Source: Prunus persica (Eukaryota; Streptophyta; Magnoliopsida; Rosales; Rosaceae). Taken from it: a stretch of DNA of 64,000 bases. A program made the translations under genes and the position numbers. Below, piece after piece: positions 45,691 through 59,220 of this stretch. The stretch covers positions 7,532,611 through 7,596,610 of the forward strand of contig NC_034011.1 in the NCBI RefSeq assembly GCF_000346465.2, read 5' to 3'. Below the pieces are notes generated by a model. It worked only from the letters and a program-made list of their open reading frames with translations, was not told where the DNA came from and ran no database searches. How positions within the stretch are numbered: position 1 is the first letter of the stretch; every line of letters begins with the position of its first letter.

Positions 45691-48600
45691 CCATAAGGAA
45701 GCCCAAAACCTGACTTTATTTATCCCAAGAACTCTCCTCTATATGTAGTTTTAAAAAATTCTTCTATTTCTCTCCAACCAAAATTACCCAAGAGACAGAT
45801 AACACAGTGCAATTTGACAAAATTCTTGCCTTCCACCACCAAAAGACCATACTTTTCATAAAGAATGTTTGAAAGGTGACTAAGGAATAACCTAATTAGC
45901 CCCTGCCTCCCTAACTAACCACCAATACCAATTCTCATCTTTGTTTGGAGCACGGTACCAAAGCCCATGTATGGTTGAATTAGTATGTCTTAGTATATTC
46001 AAATCACCTCCCTAACCATTCTGTAAATCTTGTTTCTTCTAGTTGACAAGAGGACTCGTTCAATACTCCATTAGATCTCATTGACACTGATCTCACTAAT
46101 GAAAGTGTCAATTAATGTGATGGAATTCTTTAGAATGGAGAAAGCTATTTATTTTAACGAAAGTGGTATCTTCCATTCGTGAAACCTCCAACTTTATCAG
46201 ATGAGAATATGGCAAAAAATTCTACAGTAAACAACAAATAAAAAGAGTACTAAACAATAAAACAATTATTTCTTAAATTAGTTATACCTTAGAAGCAAGG
46301 GTATAATGCAATAGAAAAAAGGGGCCTTAGGTCATGAATGATTTTTACACTCAATTTAACATTAGTAACTCCAGAAAGGAAAAAATACGGGTGTTGGTGT
46401 AAAACGAAACGTTACCTCCACATATCATGGAAACTGTTACACAAGTTGACAGTACGATCAGAATCTATTGCCATGAATGTCTGGATTTCCCCCTCAGTAA
46501 ATTTTGATCGCTCTGCTAGATTGATATATAGGCACTGGCAAGAGCAAACTTAAGATAAAGCAATGGGAGTTCTTTTAAAGTAGACCAACGGCCTATCAGT
46601 CGAAAACAGAGGAAAAAAGAAAATCCCACAGATGCATGCACATCAAGTTTGCCAGCTGAATATTTAATTGCAAGTTCCAACAATCCTTTCCCATAATACA
46701 GAAATCAATACCTTGATACGTAGGAGGAGCTTATTTCAAAGTAATCAATCAGCGTGCATGCAAGAAATTTACAATCCGAAGCATAATTATAAATGTCAGT
46801 TGACAGACAGCAATATATTGCTACTTGAACAAGGGCAAGCTAGACAATGCAAAGAATCATTTTTCTTTCCAGAATATCTGGAAGAACCAAAATGGCATAG
46901 AACTTCTATTCTGGCCTGTTATATCCTCTTCTTTCATCAGCACTGTTGGCTCCACCTTGAAGGGGCATTTTCTGTTCATTACTTTCCTTGACTGCTTTCT
47001 TGTAAATGGCCATCATTGTTGGTAACAGCAATGAACCTATCTTTTAGATGATTTTTCACTTCATTTTAATTTTTCTTTATCAAGCCAACCCAGACCAGAA
47101 GATAAAATTAAAAAAATTAAACAGAAACTCTTTTCATATTTTCGATTACTCGTAACTGCAAAAATAGCAGGCAAGTGACTATGGAAAAAGTTGAGAATTT
47201 TGAGAAATGTAGCATTTCGTAGAAATCACAAACAAATCCTACATAGCAATGTCCTCAAGGTCATCTCAAGAAAGATAAAGTAAAAGACAATATGTTTCTC
47301 TCAAATCATATGTCATAAATTACAATAACGTTAAGGGACAGTCCACAATTATTTCATTTTCACTCAGGTACATAATAATTTCATGTCCCAAACACTTAAA
47401 TGAAATGGATATAGAAAGTATATACCTTCTGATAGATAACAGTGATGATACTAGATCGTAGCTTTAGCTTCAGTCTCGAAAGATGAAAACTATATTGTGT
47501 ATCCAAAAACGACCTACAAAATTGGGAAATTTATTCAACAAATTTTACTTTTTTTGACATCTACTGCAAAATTAAAAATATAATTATATAAAAGAAAAGG
47601 ACCACACAAAATAGGTTCCTTTGGATAAAAGAGGTATGCAGCTATGGAAAAGGTATGCAGCTATGGAAAACACATCATAAATAAAAGGACATTAGAGTTC
47701 AAGAATCTGAATTCTTACTTAAAGATAGATATGAGGCCCAAGGATATTGCAAGAACATAACCATCCCAACTCTCTGTACCTGATAAAACAAATAGAATAG
47801 TGAGTCAACAGTATAAGTTCAAATTCAATTAAAATTTCACAAGGAAGCCTTTAGTGAGCAACAATCAAGGGAACAATAAGGCCGCCATATGTAGTTTAAA
47901 CAAAAATGCCAAGAACTGGAGCTCAATTGAATGTCAAAATCGAGAAGATCTCGCCCATTGGATAAGATATCCGATGACAGAAAATCCATCAAATGAAATA
48001 TTGTTTTTATTCTTTAATAGAATACTGTTTCTCATCAACAACAAAAAATACTGAAAGGTCATCAAATGACAAATTGGATGGAGGTGCTCGCTAGAGCTTT
48101 CGCCTTTCCTTTTTTTCTGAATCCAAACCTTCTCTCTCCCTAGAGCTCTCACTTTACCTTGAAGAAAACATTCTAACACATAAATTATAGGGTTATTTTC
48201 ATTTTAGTACCCTGAAATTTTCACAGAATGGCATGTTAGAATCCATGCTTTCAATTTTTACACTTTAATATATAGATGTAAGTGCTCTGGACCCTACTAG
48301 CATACAAGTTACAACAATAGCAACTCTTGCTCTACCTCTTAGTCATATAGAATCAGAACTAGTATTAAAGATAAACAAGAGCTCCTATTACCTTATTTGT
48401 AGAAAACACATAATATCCTGAGCTATACAACTGTATTTACAAAATAGACACACACACACAAGGTTGAGAAAAATATTCACACATTACTGTGAAAGTCCAC
48501 TACACCCTACAAAGTATTATTCAGAAAACAAAGTGATGGCATCAATAATACTATAAATCATTTTCCATAAAACACAATCAATGAAAAGGAACCCATCAAA

Positions 48601-51600
48601 TTCTGCAAAACCTTGTTGAAGGAAGCGAATCAGTTTATTGAGAAGCAACGGTGCAGCAAAACCAACACAATCATTGAGTACCTGGAAAAATTGAAATGTT
48701 ACATGATCTTTTTTCCAATTTGGAGTCCATTTTTCTTCAATTATTCATTGTTATGAAATTGGTACGATGACTTGCCTATATACAATGTGTCTAGAAAAGT
48801 ATATCATTGTTTAAATATCTGACTATCCTACGTATACGGACTAAATAAATTTATAAAGCATGCATTGCGCACAGCCACAATGCTTTTACTGTTCATAATG
48901 GCTACCCAATATGCTTCTACAATGCAATTCTTCTATTTCACTTCTGTAAACATAAGCATCAATTTCCAGTAACTCTATAATATAAGTGGAGACATTATAT
49001 GCTGACCTTAATTATAAAGCACAAATATGTAAGAAACCGATTCTACAAGTAACAAACTGCTAAGGACACAGTTACGAAGAATAGAATATCTCAAAAGTAA
49101 AACAATTTTTGCAAAATACCAGTGTTTTTTTCAGTTTATTTTGTTTTACCATGCTACTTTTTTTCCTATATCACACTAAAGAAAAATTTATGACCAACAA
49201 AAAGCAGCAGCATATTAATTAACCGGAAATATGTTTAAAATTCATCCCCTTCGCATTTTATTATACTTCAAAGAAAATAAGAGGAAAATCCATTAGCAGA
49301 AATAAGAACCTTCAACAAGCCCAGACGAATGTATGGCCATCCATATGCACAACAAATTGCCCTAAACAGGGATGGATCAGGGCAACTGCTCTGTTGGGAT
49401 TGCCAACAGCTAAGCAATGTATCATGACATGAACAGGGATCCATATCAGTAGGAAGCTGAAGCAAATCTTCAAAATCAAGCTGCTTTGTGACACCATGAT
49501 TCATCACAGAAGTGATAGATCTGAATGTCATAAGATCGAAATAGCTCTGAGTGTCTCCCTTAGACAATCAATAAACATTGAAAGTATGAGCTTAATAGGT
49601 ACAACTTCAAAATCAAGACTAACAAACAACATAGAGGAGGGAGGCATCTCGTTCCCAATGGTTACAACTTTAAAACTGAAACAACTACCTAAGGAAATAA
49701 CCAGCATCAAACCCTTCAGTTTAAGTCATCTTGATTGTGTGGGATGAGCTGAATGTAATGTAGTTACAGCTATTCTCTAGTCTGGTGAGAATAAATGGAC
49801 ATGATACATCTCTCACTTATTTAACAAAGGTTTTAAATGGTGTGCTCTTCATACAAATGCGAACTAGAAAACTGCCAAATCATAAACAAAAGAATATGAG
49901 AAAGCACATTCTTGGACTATCATATTAAATCATATGCTCAATGATGATTGCTATATGTGATGCAAAACTGTGGTGGCCAACATAATATGTGGATGGAACA
50001 TTATTGTTTGATTTGGTTTATGGTTTTCTAACCTTTCATTCATAATTTTCTTGCACGATACTAAATCATAGATGTAATCATTCATCAAGAAAAACCATTA
50101 GGAATTAATGATTGGAGCATGTCAGCATCTATATTTATACTTACTACAATGTATAGTGGAACTTGAAAATAGCGTAGGAAGCCAAAGGGAAAGATCAAAT
50201 ACCCAAATTTAATGAAATTTTTTTATAACACAAACATTATTAATACAAACGGAAGAAATATAGAAGTAGGATGGATGAGAAAATCCATGATATCCAGAAA
50301 AACACCCTCAAGCAAAGAACACATATTACATTCAAATTAAAACTCTCCCCAATCACGATGAATTACACCAAAAGGAATATCTCTAAAAGTTTCAGACCAA
50401 GACACCCAAATTATACACACCCAAAATCATAATAATAAAATAAATTTGTTGTCTGAATCTTATTGGCGTAGGCATTTATTCAGTCATACTTTGATAAAGA
50501 ATACTTGTAAACGTAAAATATTTGCATATAGTTGTCATCTATACTACCGCAATAAAGGTTACAAAATGTAACTCCACTGAAACATAAAAAATCTAAGATG
50601 GAGGAAGAGGAAATCTTTAATAAAATAATGAATGGTTAAAACAACAATGTTATGTGTGAAAAAAAAAAAATTAAAAAAAATTTAGATATATAGTGTTTCC
50701 AGAAAAGATGTATCGTTACCAGTATTTACTTACAAGCTACTTGTTAGTTGTTAGGTGTTACCCTTGAGAGCAAAATTTACCAAACAATAAAAAATAATAA
50801 AAAATATACATTCAAGAGGTTAATATCACACCATTGCTAAGAAAAAGTAGCATGACTGTACACAACTTACAGATTCATTAAGGCAGCCTTCCTCAACATC
50901 TGTATCAGCAGAAAGAAGTGAATCTTCCAGAGAACTGCAATTTAACCAAGCAAGCAGGACAGTTAAAGTATCTGAAATAAAGGATTAGGATTAGGCTGTG
51001 AAGGGATCAAGCCTATACAAGAAGAGATTACACAGAGAGAGAGAGAGAGAGAGAGTTAATGAAAGGAAACTTGCAACTTTTACTTTCCAATACTCTCTAG
51101 GTCATACTCTTCATTGCATTGATGAGTTATTTTTTGTAGAGTATGGTATTTCATCATTTTATGACTTTCACCTCCCTACTCCATCAGGTTGAACTCACAA
51201 TCATTAGGCTACATCTGTGGTCTTATCCAAAGTTTATATCATGGATGTAATTCGACCAGTATCCCAATTTACAGTACAAATTGCACACAATGTTTTCTTT
51301 GCAACTATGATCAGAAAGAAAAAAAATTAAAGGAAAGAATTAAGTAGCTGGCACCTTCTCTTGTATGATGCCTGCTTTATTCTGATAATGTTTATTGATA
51401 CGCCAAAGATGATGTCTAATGAAACAGTACAGATCTCTTTAACGCATAACAAGACCTGTCAGAAAGAACTTCTGAAAATTAATAATTCCATTTTAGAAGC
51501 AAAATAATCAGACACCATTTCTAGAACCCAAGTATTTAAATCAACCTCGTAGAGTTGAGACTAGACGCCACAAAGAACTATTATAACCACTATTTATTTC

Positions 51601-54600
51601 TTTGGAACTTTATGAGAAGCAGATTGATAATTAAAGTACCATAAAATATCGAGTTCATTCAACAACAAATTTTATCTATCTAATCTTAACCTATCAAAAG
51701 CTGGGCAAGTTGGGTACATCTTATTACCAAAGCTAACCAATTGCAAAAAGAAAATGTCCACCTTACCAGACAACATCCTTTATATAATCTCTTCTTTCAA
51801 AGAGTTTATTGGCCTTTTATACATATAATCTCGTCTTCATCATGGACTGGAATTTTAACAAGACGAAAACCACATTGAACAACAAAATGGCAATAAAAAG
51901 CTTCTAAAAAGGAATGTACCTGGAATGGGGGATATGCTGTGAGCAAATGAAGTGTTCCCAGAAGCAGTTTTACAATCCACCAGAAACACAAGATCCGGTT
52001 GCAAAAGATGTAGCAACCATTGAAACACTTTGAGAAGAGTATGATAAGAGTCTACATTTTTTTTTCAAAACATGACTCAGTGAAAATTCTGAAAAAATCA
52101 TAATATGCTGTTAACATGTCACTGCAATAAAAAGGGAAAGAAAAGGGAAAAAAATACCTTACCCATGATGCAAACTGAGAACATCTGAAAAACCATTCAT
52201 GATGTGCAATAAAGAAGCCATGATGTGCTTTCTTCAATAGTAATGCAATGTCCAAAAAGGATATACATGCTCCAATGGCAGGAAGAAAGAGAAAGAAAAA
52301 CTTTTCCAGAAAATTCATCTGAGGAATAATTGTGAAGCCATCAGTATTATGTAAAAATCTTCAAAGGAAATTATAATGTAGAGTCCTTGTCTCACAATTC
52401 TAGAATTCTCTTTTTGTTATTAATGAGAATTTGTAGAAAAATAAATAAATAAAATATAAAATACACTGGAAGGAGGACATTTGACAAGCGAACCTGAAAA
52501 CACCAACTAAAAACAGAATACATGTAAAAGATGTAAAATATCTAGAGGATTCCATCCAAATTATATTTATGCTCATAGACTAGTATGCTCAGTATGGATA
52601 ACATGTCTAATTTAACAAGAAATTTCTTCTATAAAAAATTAATAAATTGGCAGGTCCAATATAACTTGATATTGCTTCTATAACGAGGAATAGGAGTATA
52701 ATAAGGATTATGGATGTAAATATCAAGGTGAGATTTTAGACTAGTAGTTCATTTCTTGTTATGAAGTGTAATAAAAAGTTAAGGATCAGCACATGAGGAC
52801 TTGAAGGTTTTTTCATGGCCAAGGTCATGGCTCATAAGCACTTACCAAGGTTTAGTGAAATACATGATACTTATAAATCAGATCAAGTGATAATAGGCTT
52901 AAACTAGGTAGAAAGTGGAGCTTCAAGCCACATGCATTGTTTCGAGCAACAGTGACAGGTTAATTTCAAAATAGAAACCATGTCATCTATTTAAAAATTT
53001 CATAAGGTTGTAAAACTAGATAAGGCATAAAGTTTAAAGAAGTAGAATCACCCTTTACATACATCTGAAAGTTGAATGTGTGATTTATTTAGTGGATTAT
53101 CCCTTCATAAAAAGCATTATGACAAATGGAAAGATAGGTAAACACACATTCAGACACAGAGTGAGAAGTTAACAAGAACGCTCGCAAGAGAGAGAGGGGG
53201 GTAATCATTTAAGACTAAAATTTTCAAGTATTATTCAGATAACTCAACATCCGAATGTTTAAGCGATGAATCTGCCTTCCAGAAGAAGAGTTGGGAGTCT
53301 TCAAAAAGGAATTTATTATAAACTAAAACATAAAGCATGTAAGCTTCAGTTTCAATAGAAATGTTAAAAGAAAATTAAGAAAATAAAAAGAAACAACAAT
53401 AGAGATTAAGTTTAGTACTGAAAAGACTTTTCACAATGAGAAAATGAAATGTGCCTGTTTCACTATCTTTGTCGAGTGTGCATTTATGTAATGTTTGCAT
53501 GCATAATAAACCTTAAACTCAGGCAAAGGCATGCTATGGTTCAGAGAGTCTTATTGTAATTGGCTTTCCTTATTTTCTTTCATTTTTTCTACATTTTCTG
53601 AGAAACAGAAAAATAATGCTTCAGGAGAGTGTAGTTATAGCAATGCAAGTAATATACTCTTGCATTCTCAACAACCAAGAACAACATAAATAAAACCCAC
53701 CCTCAAACTTCTTTTGCCAGTCCTTTGATTTATTCCAAGTACAGCAATCATAACAATAGTCACTGCATTTGCACCAAAACCTAAAACAGTAGGGACTGTT
53801 AAGGAGAAGCAGTTAATAATTGAAATAACAGGTTCATCTTATGAAACATAAATTCACACTAAACACCAAACTCCAAAGGATATATGTTTCCAAAACACTT
53901 GGAAAGTCTGTTCCCATCCCATACCTGAAAAGGATGGCAGCAATTTACAATGAAAATCAGTTAAATTCATTACTGTAAGAATGGAATTATATTATTATGT
54001 ATAAATTCAGAAAACCAATTGAGCCATTAGTTTCCTTGCCTCAATAAAGCACATAGGTGCAGGTTCTTGACACCAAATAGATAGAAAAATTAAAGTAACT
54101 AGAAACATCACCAAAAACTGAAACAGAGACCAAGTCTACCTGGTACTGAAAACTGATGAAATACAATAGAATAAATTATTAATCTTTTCAGTATTAATTT
54201 AATAAGGCTTTTGGAGAAGATTATGAATTATCACTTTAAATCAACTCAATTCTGTGTAGACCAATTTATATTTTCTGGATGTCCCATAAAATTAAAAAGA
54301 ACATATAGAATTTTAAATTTCTTAACATTTTTCCTCCTTTTTTTCAGCAACCAAATGCAGCTTCTTTTTTTTCTTTGGGTGATCAAACTGACGCTCCGCG
54401 TTTGGTTGATGAGGAAAGGAAATTTAAAGAAACAAAAACTACAGTGAAAATTGAACTCAGTTTAACAAAAGAATAATCACACTGAGTTCACTTCTTTTCC
54501 TTTCTACTCCAGAATCATTTTCTTAGCTACCAAACACAGCATATAAGAGAAATTTTAAAAAAAAAACAAAACAAAACAAAACAAAACACGAAATTATGCT

Positions 54601-54714
54601 GACTAAATTCAAACAAGATGAGCGGAAGAAAGTAGAAGAAGATAAAAATAGAAATGAACAGAGAGAGCGTACGGATGGAGAATTAGGGCAAATCAGGTTC
54701 ACGAAATCGTCCAT
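32018..54714 (-). CDS. ABCC13: ABC transporter C family member 13-like (MRP type)
   Basis: I joined 36 exons with GT/AG ends in one frame (1469 aa). From 5': 54714-54673, 53924-53867, 53780-53701, 52318-52163, 52051-51920, 51455-51355, 50934-50871, 49558-49310, 48681-48612, 47779-47719, 47513-47426, 46534-46416, 45076-44979, 44459-44393, 43699-43582, 43459-43343, 43243-43163, 43067-42813, 41943-41842, 41754-41687, 40038-39907, 39793-39646, 38866-38577, 38320-38164, 37322-37147, 37072-36961, 36856-36803, 36143-36021, 35040-34942, 34468-34376, 34229-34119, 34048-33887, 33803-33616, 33446-33257, 32647-32480, 32098-32018. Layout: N-terminal membrane segment (about residues 34-190), TMD1 (280-570), NBD1 with GEVGSGKSS (651-659), LSGGQ (741-745) and MFILDD (761-766), TMD2 (900-1205), and NBD2 with GRTGAGKSS (1266-1274), FSVGQRQ and LCLDE (1389-1393), then the H-loop IAHR. 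ABCC proteins export conjugates across vacuolar or plasma membranes; the substrate is unknown here. Exon 5 has a weak acceptor. Confidence 0.92.
39153..39606 (-). mobile_element. Solo LTR in ABCC13 intron 22
   Basis: On the minus strand it starts TGATGAGGACATATTTGTC and ends CCGTATCCTGCATCA, with TATA-like GCTATAAATACC inside. The perfect 5-bp duplication AAAAT (plus strand) flanks it at 39148-39152 and 39607-39611. It lies only 39 bp from the exon 22 donor. Confidence 0.85.
40148..40990. mobile_element. Possible hAT-like element in ABCC13 intron 20
   Basis: The left end CAGGGTCGGCCC and the inverted right end CAGGACTGAACC are roughly alike. The right end also resembles that of the hAT-like element at 23238 (GGCC..TAG..AAA..CTCAGG). 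The flanks (TTCATAAC, TTCTCAAT) match poorly as a duplication. Boundaries are uncertain. Confidence 0.35.
41023..41496 (+). mobile_element. Solo LTR in ABCC13 intron 20
   Basis: Starts TGATGCAAGACACG and ends GGGCTGTCCTACATCA. The perfect 5-bp duplication GGGCC flanks it (41018-41022 and 41497-41501). Its core (CCTATTTTATTTGGGTTAGG, GTTTTAGTTTGCTATAAATA) matches the inverted solo LTR at 39153-39606, so both belong to one family. Confidence 0.88.
42202..42226. repeat. T25 homopolymer in ABCC13 intron 18
   Basis: An uninterrupted run of 25 T. It may be the poly(A) of a minus-strand retroposon, but no target duplication could be defined. Confidence 0.9.
45647..45687. repeat. (GA)n microsatellite in ABCC13 intron 12
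   Basis: About 20 GA units. Confidence 0.95.
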
Positions 54715-56560
54715 TTTCTGTTGCTTCGTTTCCTTTGCAGAGAAGAAGTGACCGGTTTCTTCAAGGCACAAAGCTGCAGAGTGGGCAATTTTACTGGACC
54801 CAAAAGAAAAGGGGAAAAAAAAGTAAAAAAAGAAAACAAACACAAAAGCGAAACCCAAAAAATAAAAAACAGTTAAAAATAAAAAAGTGGGCATATTCGA
54901 TGTCACGTGGACTGGGGATGGGATCATGGGACGAGAATGTCGACCAATAAATAAATAACATAACAATGTGAATGTCGTCGACCACAAAATCAATAAAATA
55001 GTAATGCGAATGTGGACCGAAATATAAATAAAATATAATGGGATGAAAATCGAGATCCAAATAAATGAATTAGAATATAAAGGGAAATTGAAATGCTAAG
55101 AATGAGAATATAATTAGTCTCAAATCACACTCAGTTTAGACGACTCTTAATAGCATTGTTTGGTTTTGATGCTTGTGACTTGAGATTTGAATTTTAGGTC
55201 AAGCCTAGATGTGAAGTTCGACTGAGTTATTGTGATGTAAGAAATTGAAAGAGTTCTAGTGGTATTTAGCCCTGCTTAATTGGGATAAATTTTGGGGGAA
55301 AAAAAATAGCTTGTGTAATGCATTAATAACATTGTTTTAAGAGAGAATGTTGATAGCATTCTCCCGAGCAATATTGGCGAGGGAGAGTCGAACACATTAC
55401 CTTAGTTCATAGATTCCAAATTTGAATACCTCTTCTTTGGGCAAAATTAAAAAAAAGCATTATTTATTGTGGAGTGATGAGTGTGTGTCAATTAATGAGA
55501 TTAAGTAGTTTTAACAATCATTAAGCACTAACTATACCCTTGTCTCCCTTAACCTTGTCAGATTGGCTGTAAAAACACAATGGTTTTGTCAAATCATTCT
55601 TCGCGCCAATTTCTTTCTCAGACTCATGTGTAATGGAAACATTTGCTGGTTTAATATACAGTTATTTTCAACATTGGACTAACGAAGACTTTAGTACTGT
55701 GAGTTCATATAGTATCTATAACATGAGTTTTCAAATTAAGAGCAGACACACATTTCTGCACTCATTAAATAATTAGTGTAATTTTTGTTTTGAAGTTTCA
55801 GATTTATTAATGGAGGAAAAAGATTAAATTAAGTCCAATGAGAAAGTAGGAAGGAATAAACCAAAAAAAACAGGAAAAACTAAAATGAATTCTGCAGAAA
55901 AAAAAAATGAAGAAGCAATGGCATTGAAGTATATTCTGCAGAAAGCCTTTCCTAAACCAAACAACAGATGGAAAACAAGTAAAACAAATAGCAACATAAT
56001 GTAAGAAAGAAACTAATGGAAACATAATGGAGATCCTCAGTTGCTCCAAGTTTTTTTTAAAACCTGTTTACCTTCATTGTCTAGAAGGCGATTCAAACTT
56101 GGAACTTGTACGCGCATGGTATTACGACTAAACAAAAGTAAACAAAAATTAGGACAGAAGCCTACAAATGCTTTAAGACCTAACCAACAACAAATATAAA
56201 CAAAACCATATTCTAGGCATCAACTAGCCCCCTCAGTAAACAAACACTACACAAGGATTCTGCAGAAGTAAAAGCAAAAGAACACGAAAAAGTAAAATGA
56301 ATTTTGCAGAAGCAATGGCATTGCAGATTCAAATGATTTAAATCCAATATGGCAGCTTATTTATAAACCTGCCACTTGTGGTGTGTTGAATGGAATTCAA
56401 GGGACTATACAAGTAGCAAATATGACACCATTCCTTTTCCAGAATTAGGCAAACACAGGACTAATAAAAAGAACTTGGGGCTATAATAGTTATAAACTTT
56501 GCATCATTCAACTAGAATATAAATTTGAATTTTTTTTTTACAATTTCGTGGTTATGAACT
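54715..56560. other. Intergenic, ABCC13 upstream region and MAPKKK downstream region
   Basis: A-rich DNA (54810-54890) is followed by AT-rich sequence. A TATA box could not be assigned confidently. The open frames here are low complexity (Phe/Lys-rich). Confidence 0.6.
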
Positions 56561-56624
56561 TGAAATGAATAATTTCAAGTCATTGACTTTACAAATTAAA
56601 AAAAATATACAAGAATAAAGAATC

Positions 56625-57734
56625 CTAATGTGCAGCTGGTATCTCAAAACCCGGTAAGGGATGAATTCTGGGAACAGTGGCAGTGCTTGCACGGTAATCT
56701 GCTTTCGGTTTGAAGTAAGAGACACCATATGCATAGCCCAAAGATGAGTTGACCACCTTCAACTTGGCATGACCCGCTTTTGATGGTTGAGGCGGCGCTA
56801 CGAATGGATGAGACAAGAGCCTTTCCGCTGTTGATCTTTCACAGGACCTCATGGCAAGGCAACTCTTGAGAAAATCCCTGGCCACATCTGAGATCTCGGC
56901 CGGAATTTTGGAAGTACGTAGATGATCAAACACCGTCACGTCGACGGAATTGTCAAGATCACAACCAGGCTTCAAATCCCAGGGGGAGTTTCCGGTTAGC
57001 ATCTCAAACACAATACAACCAAGAGCCCAAATATCACAGGACTGATCTTGTTTGTTATCAAATAAAGCCTCTGGGGACAGATACCTAGGAGTGCCTCTCC
57101 ACCGACTATAGTTGTCCTTGGTTTTCTTAGCCAACCCAAAATCTGCAATCTTGGCTACAAAACTAGTTGTAGCACCAGACCTAGCTGTAGTAGTGGTAGT
57201 GGTAGTGGTAGTGGTAGTGGTAGTGGTAGGCACAAGCAGAATGTTGTCCGGCTTCAAATCGCAGTGAACATAGTCACACTTGTGAATGTGTCTAATCCCT
57301 TCAAGAATTGATCTTGTATATCTTCTAACATCATCTTCAGGCAATCCAAGACCGTTGGATTTTTGTATGAGGCCATCAAGGGTTCCTCCAGAAGCAAATT
57401 CTAACAACAAGTTGTAGACCTTGTCACCCTTGTCTGTGGTTGTGGTCTCTTCACCGAAGCGCTCGATAACGAAAGGGCAGCCCTTGATCTCAAACAGAAC
57501 CCCTGCCTCATGTTCAATAGACTCCGAAGCAGACACCTTTGCCGATTTCACCGCCATCATCGCAGGCAAATTGACCATACGGCTAAACTCACCCCTTCTT
57601 CGTTTCTTGGGAGTAGCGAGAAAAACAGAACCAAAGCTTCCTTCTCCAATAAACTCCCCTCTCTGCCAGTGCCCTCCATGACTCCACATGCTGTGCTTTT
57701 CCCCTTCTAATTCTTCTTCAACCTTTCTTTTCAT
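56625..57734 (-). CDS. MAPKKK (MEKK-like) serine/threonine protein kinase, single exon
   Basis: 369 codons without introns. The kinase domain spans about residues 24-312: glycine loop GEGSFGSV (30-37), MAVK with Lys63, catalytic loop HCDLKPDN (157-164), DFGLAKK, activation segment WRGTPRYLSPE, and then DIWALGCIVFEMLTGNSPW. HCD in place of HRD and the single-exon structure fit the small plant MEKK-like kinases of the MAPKKK17/18/20 type, which act in ABA and stress signalling. Between the catalytic loop and DFG lies a run of 14 Thr (170-183), encoded by ACCACT repeats and absent from kinases I recall. It would enlarge the loop between beta strands 7 and 8. The start at 57734 is followed by a basic, acidic N-tail. 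The C-terminal tail after the kinase domain is about 57 residues and has no known motif. Confidence 0.88.
   Translation of the reverse strand: MKRKVEEELEGEKHSMWSHGGHWQRGEFIGEGSFGSVFLATPKKRRRGEFSRMVNLPAMMAVKSAKVSASESIEHEAGVLFEIKGCPFVIERFGEETTTTDKGDKVYNLLLEFASGGTLDGLIQKSNGLGLPEDDVRRYTRSILEGIRHIHKCDYVHCDLKPDNILLVPTTTTTTTTTTTTTTARSGATTSFVAKIADFGLAKKTKDNYSRWRGTPRYLSPEALFDNKQDQSCDIWALGCIVFEMLTGNSPWDLKPGCDLDNSVDVTVFDHLRTSKIPAEISDVARDFLKSCLAMRSCERSTAERLLSHPFVAPPQPSKAGHAKLKVVNSSLGYAYGVSYFKPKADYRASTATVPRIHPLPGFEIPAAH
57188..57230. repeat. GGTAGT hexanucleotide repeat encoding poly-Thr
   Basis: About six GGTAGT units on the plus strand (ACCACT on the coding strand). Change by units of six keeps the frame. 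Confidence 0.95.
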
Positions 57735-59220
57735 TCTTCTTCTTCTTCACTCAGTTCTCAGTTCTCTGTTTTCTCTCAACAAGGAAATACGTATTTCTCT
57801 GAAAAAAAATTAGCGGCTTGCTTGATTGATTGTGCCCTATAATGCTTTATAGTATTGGTTTAGGGAATAGGAAGATGTATGGAATGTGTAGTTTATTAGG
57901 GTTAACGAGATGTATAAAGTCGGTCAGGTTTAATTGATGCTTTTGTAGGTTTTGATTTGTGACGTAGCCACCAAGCTACTAGCTAACAGACAAGAATTTC
58001 CACAATACTTTATCTTCGTTTTTTTTTCAATATCGTTTTGTTATTGGTCTGAATTTTTTACCGTTTGGAACGGAGAGAGGAGAGAGGAGATTTGACAGCT
58101 GTGGAACGCAAAGATGGAAACCTTTCCTAACAAGAAAAGGAGTTAAATTTTTTCTTATTACTTTTTTGATGGAAGAAAAGAAGTTCAAATTTATTAAAGA
58201 AACGTTACCCTCCGCTTATCACAAGATAATATGGTAATTATCTACACAACCACATTTTATTGTAGCAAGATTTTAGAGACTTGGATATCAAGGTTGTAAC
58301 AAATGGATACATTGGGAAATCTTTCCTGACACGTAGACACACAACAACATTCTTGATGATCTCACGAACGGAATGAGAAAAATGTAATATGTAATGGATG
58401 TGGAAAGAAGAGGAAGAAAAAAAATCGCAAGAACATGAAAAAGTAATATGTAATGGATGTGGAAAGCCTATTCTAAACAATATATAGACCACTGAAACCT
58501 ACAACAAGTGAAAAACAACTCAAATATTTGTATTTCAAACACAAAGTCATATATAATGTAACGACTCAAATTATGATTTTGGTCTTTGCAGTTTGGTTAA
58601 GCTCCATTTTGGTCACTCTATTTTTAATTGCTACAATATGAATCATGTAGTTTACTAATTATTACAATTTAAAGACAAAGAATTAATTATGAAAACTTTT
58701 TATATAGAATTAGCACACTATATGGGTGTCTATGATGTTTTCACCCTTTACAAGAACCCCAGTTAACTCACTTAATAATTATGTAAAAAAAAGTGACGTA
58801 ATTAAGTTATAGTTCTTAAACTACAACAATTAATGAACTATAAATAATTTTCAAGTTACAACAATATTATTCAGAATTCTCTTCTAATTGATGCTTGTAA
58901 CTGGGATTAGGCATTACATCTTCCCGTTCTTTTTCATTTGGTGATTAATAAAGTTCCCTCGTATTGTCGAGTTTCCTACTATTTGATTTAAACTATAGCA
59001 ACCAAAATCGTAATTTGACAAAATTAAAAATTAGAAAAGGTAAATAAAACCACTCAATAAATTGTCAAAAGCGTCCAAGTTCAATTGTCTCAAAGTTTGA
59101 GGACCCAACAGCAACAGAGTCCGTAAAGAATTCCTTATCATCATCATCTAATCCATTTCGGCTTTTTTTTCCCTCCTCTTCTTCCTCACAGCAAAACCAA
59201 ATCAACCACAAAACACAGAG
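57735..59220. other. Intergenic between divergent MAPKKK and LPA3-like genes
   Basis: The two genes face away from each other, so this is a shared upstream region. A 24-bp direct repeat (GTAATATGTAATGGATGTGG core) occurs at about 58384 and 58443. No TATA box is clear for either gene. No other gene is seen. Confidence 0.6.

Noticed and set aside
54523..55060. 156-codon minus frame upstream of ABCC13
   Set aside because: It overlaps ABCC13 exon 1 but is in other frames through A-rich DNA, giving Phe-rich sequence without motifs.
57250..57275. HCD in place of HRD in the kinase as a sign of inactivity
   Set aside because: The catalytic Asp and Lys are present, and HCD is common in this plant MAPKKK subgroup.
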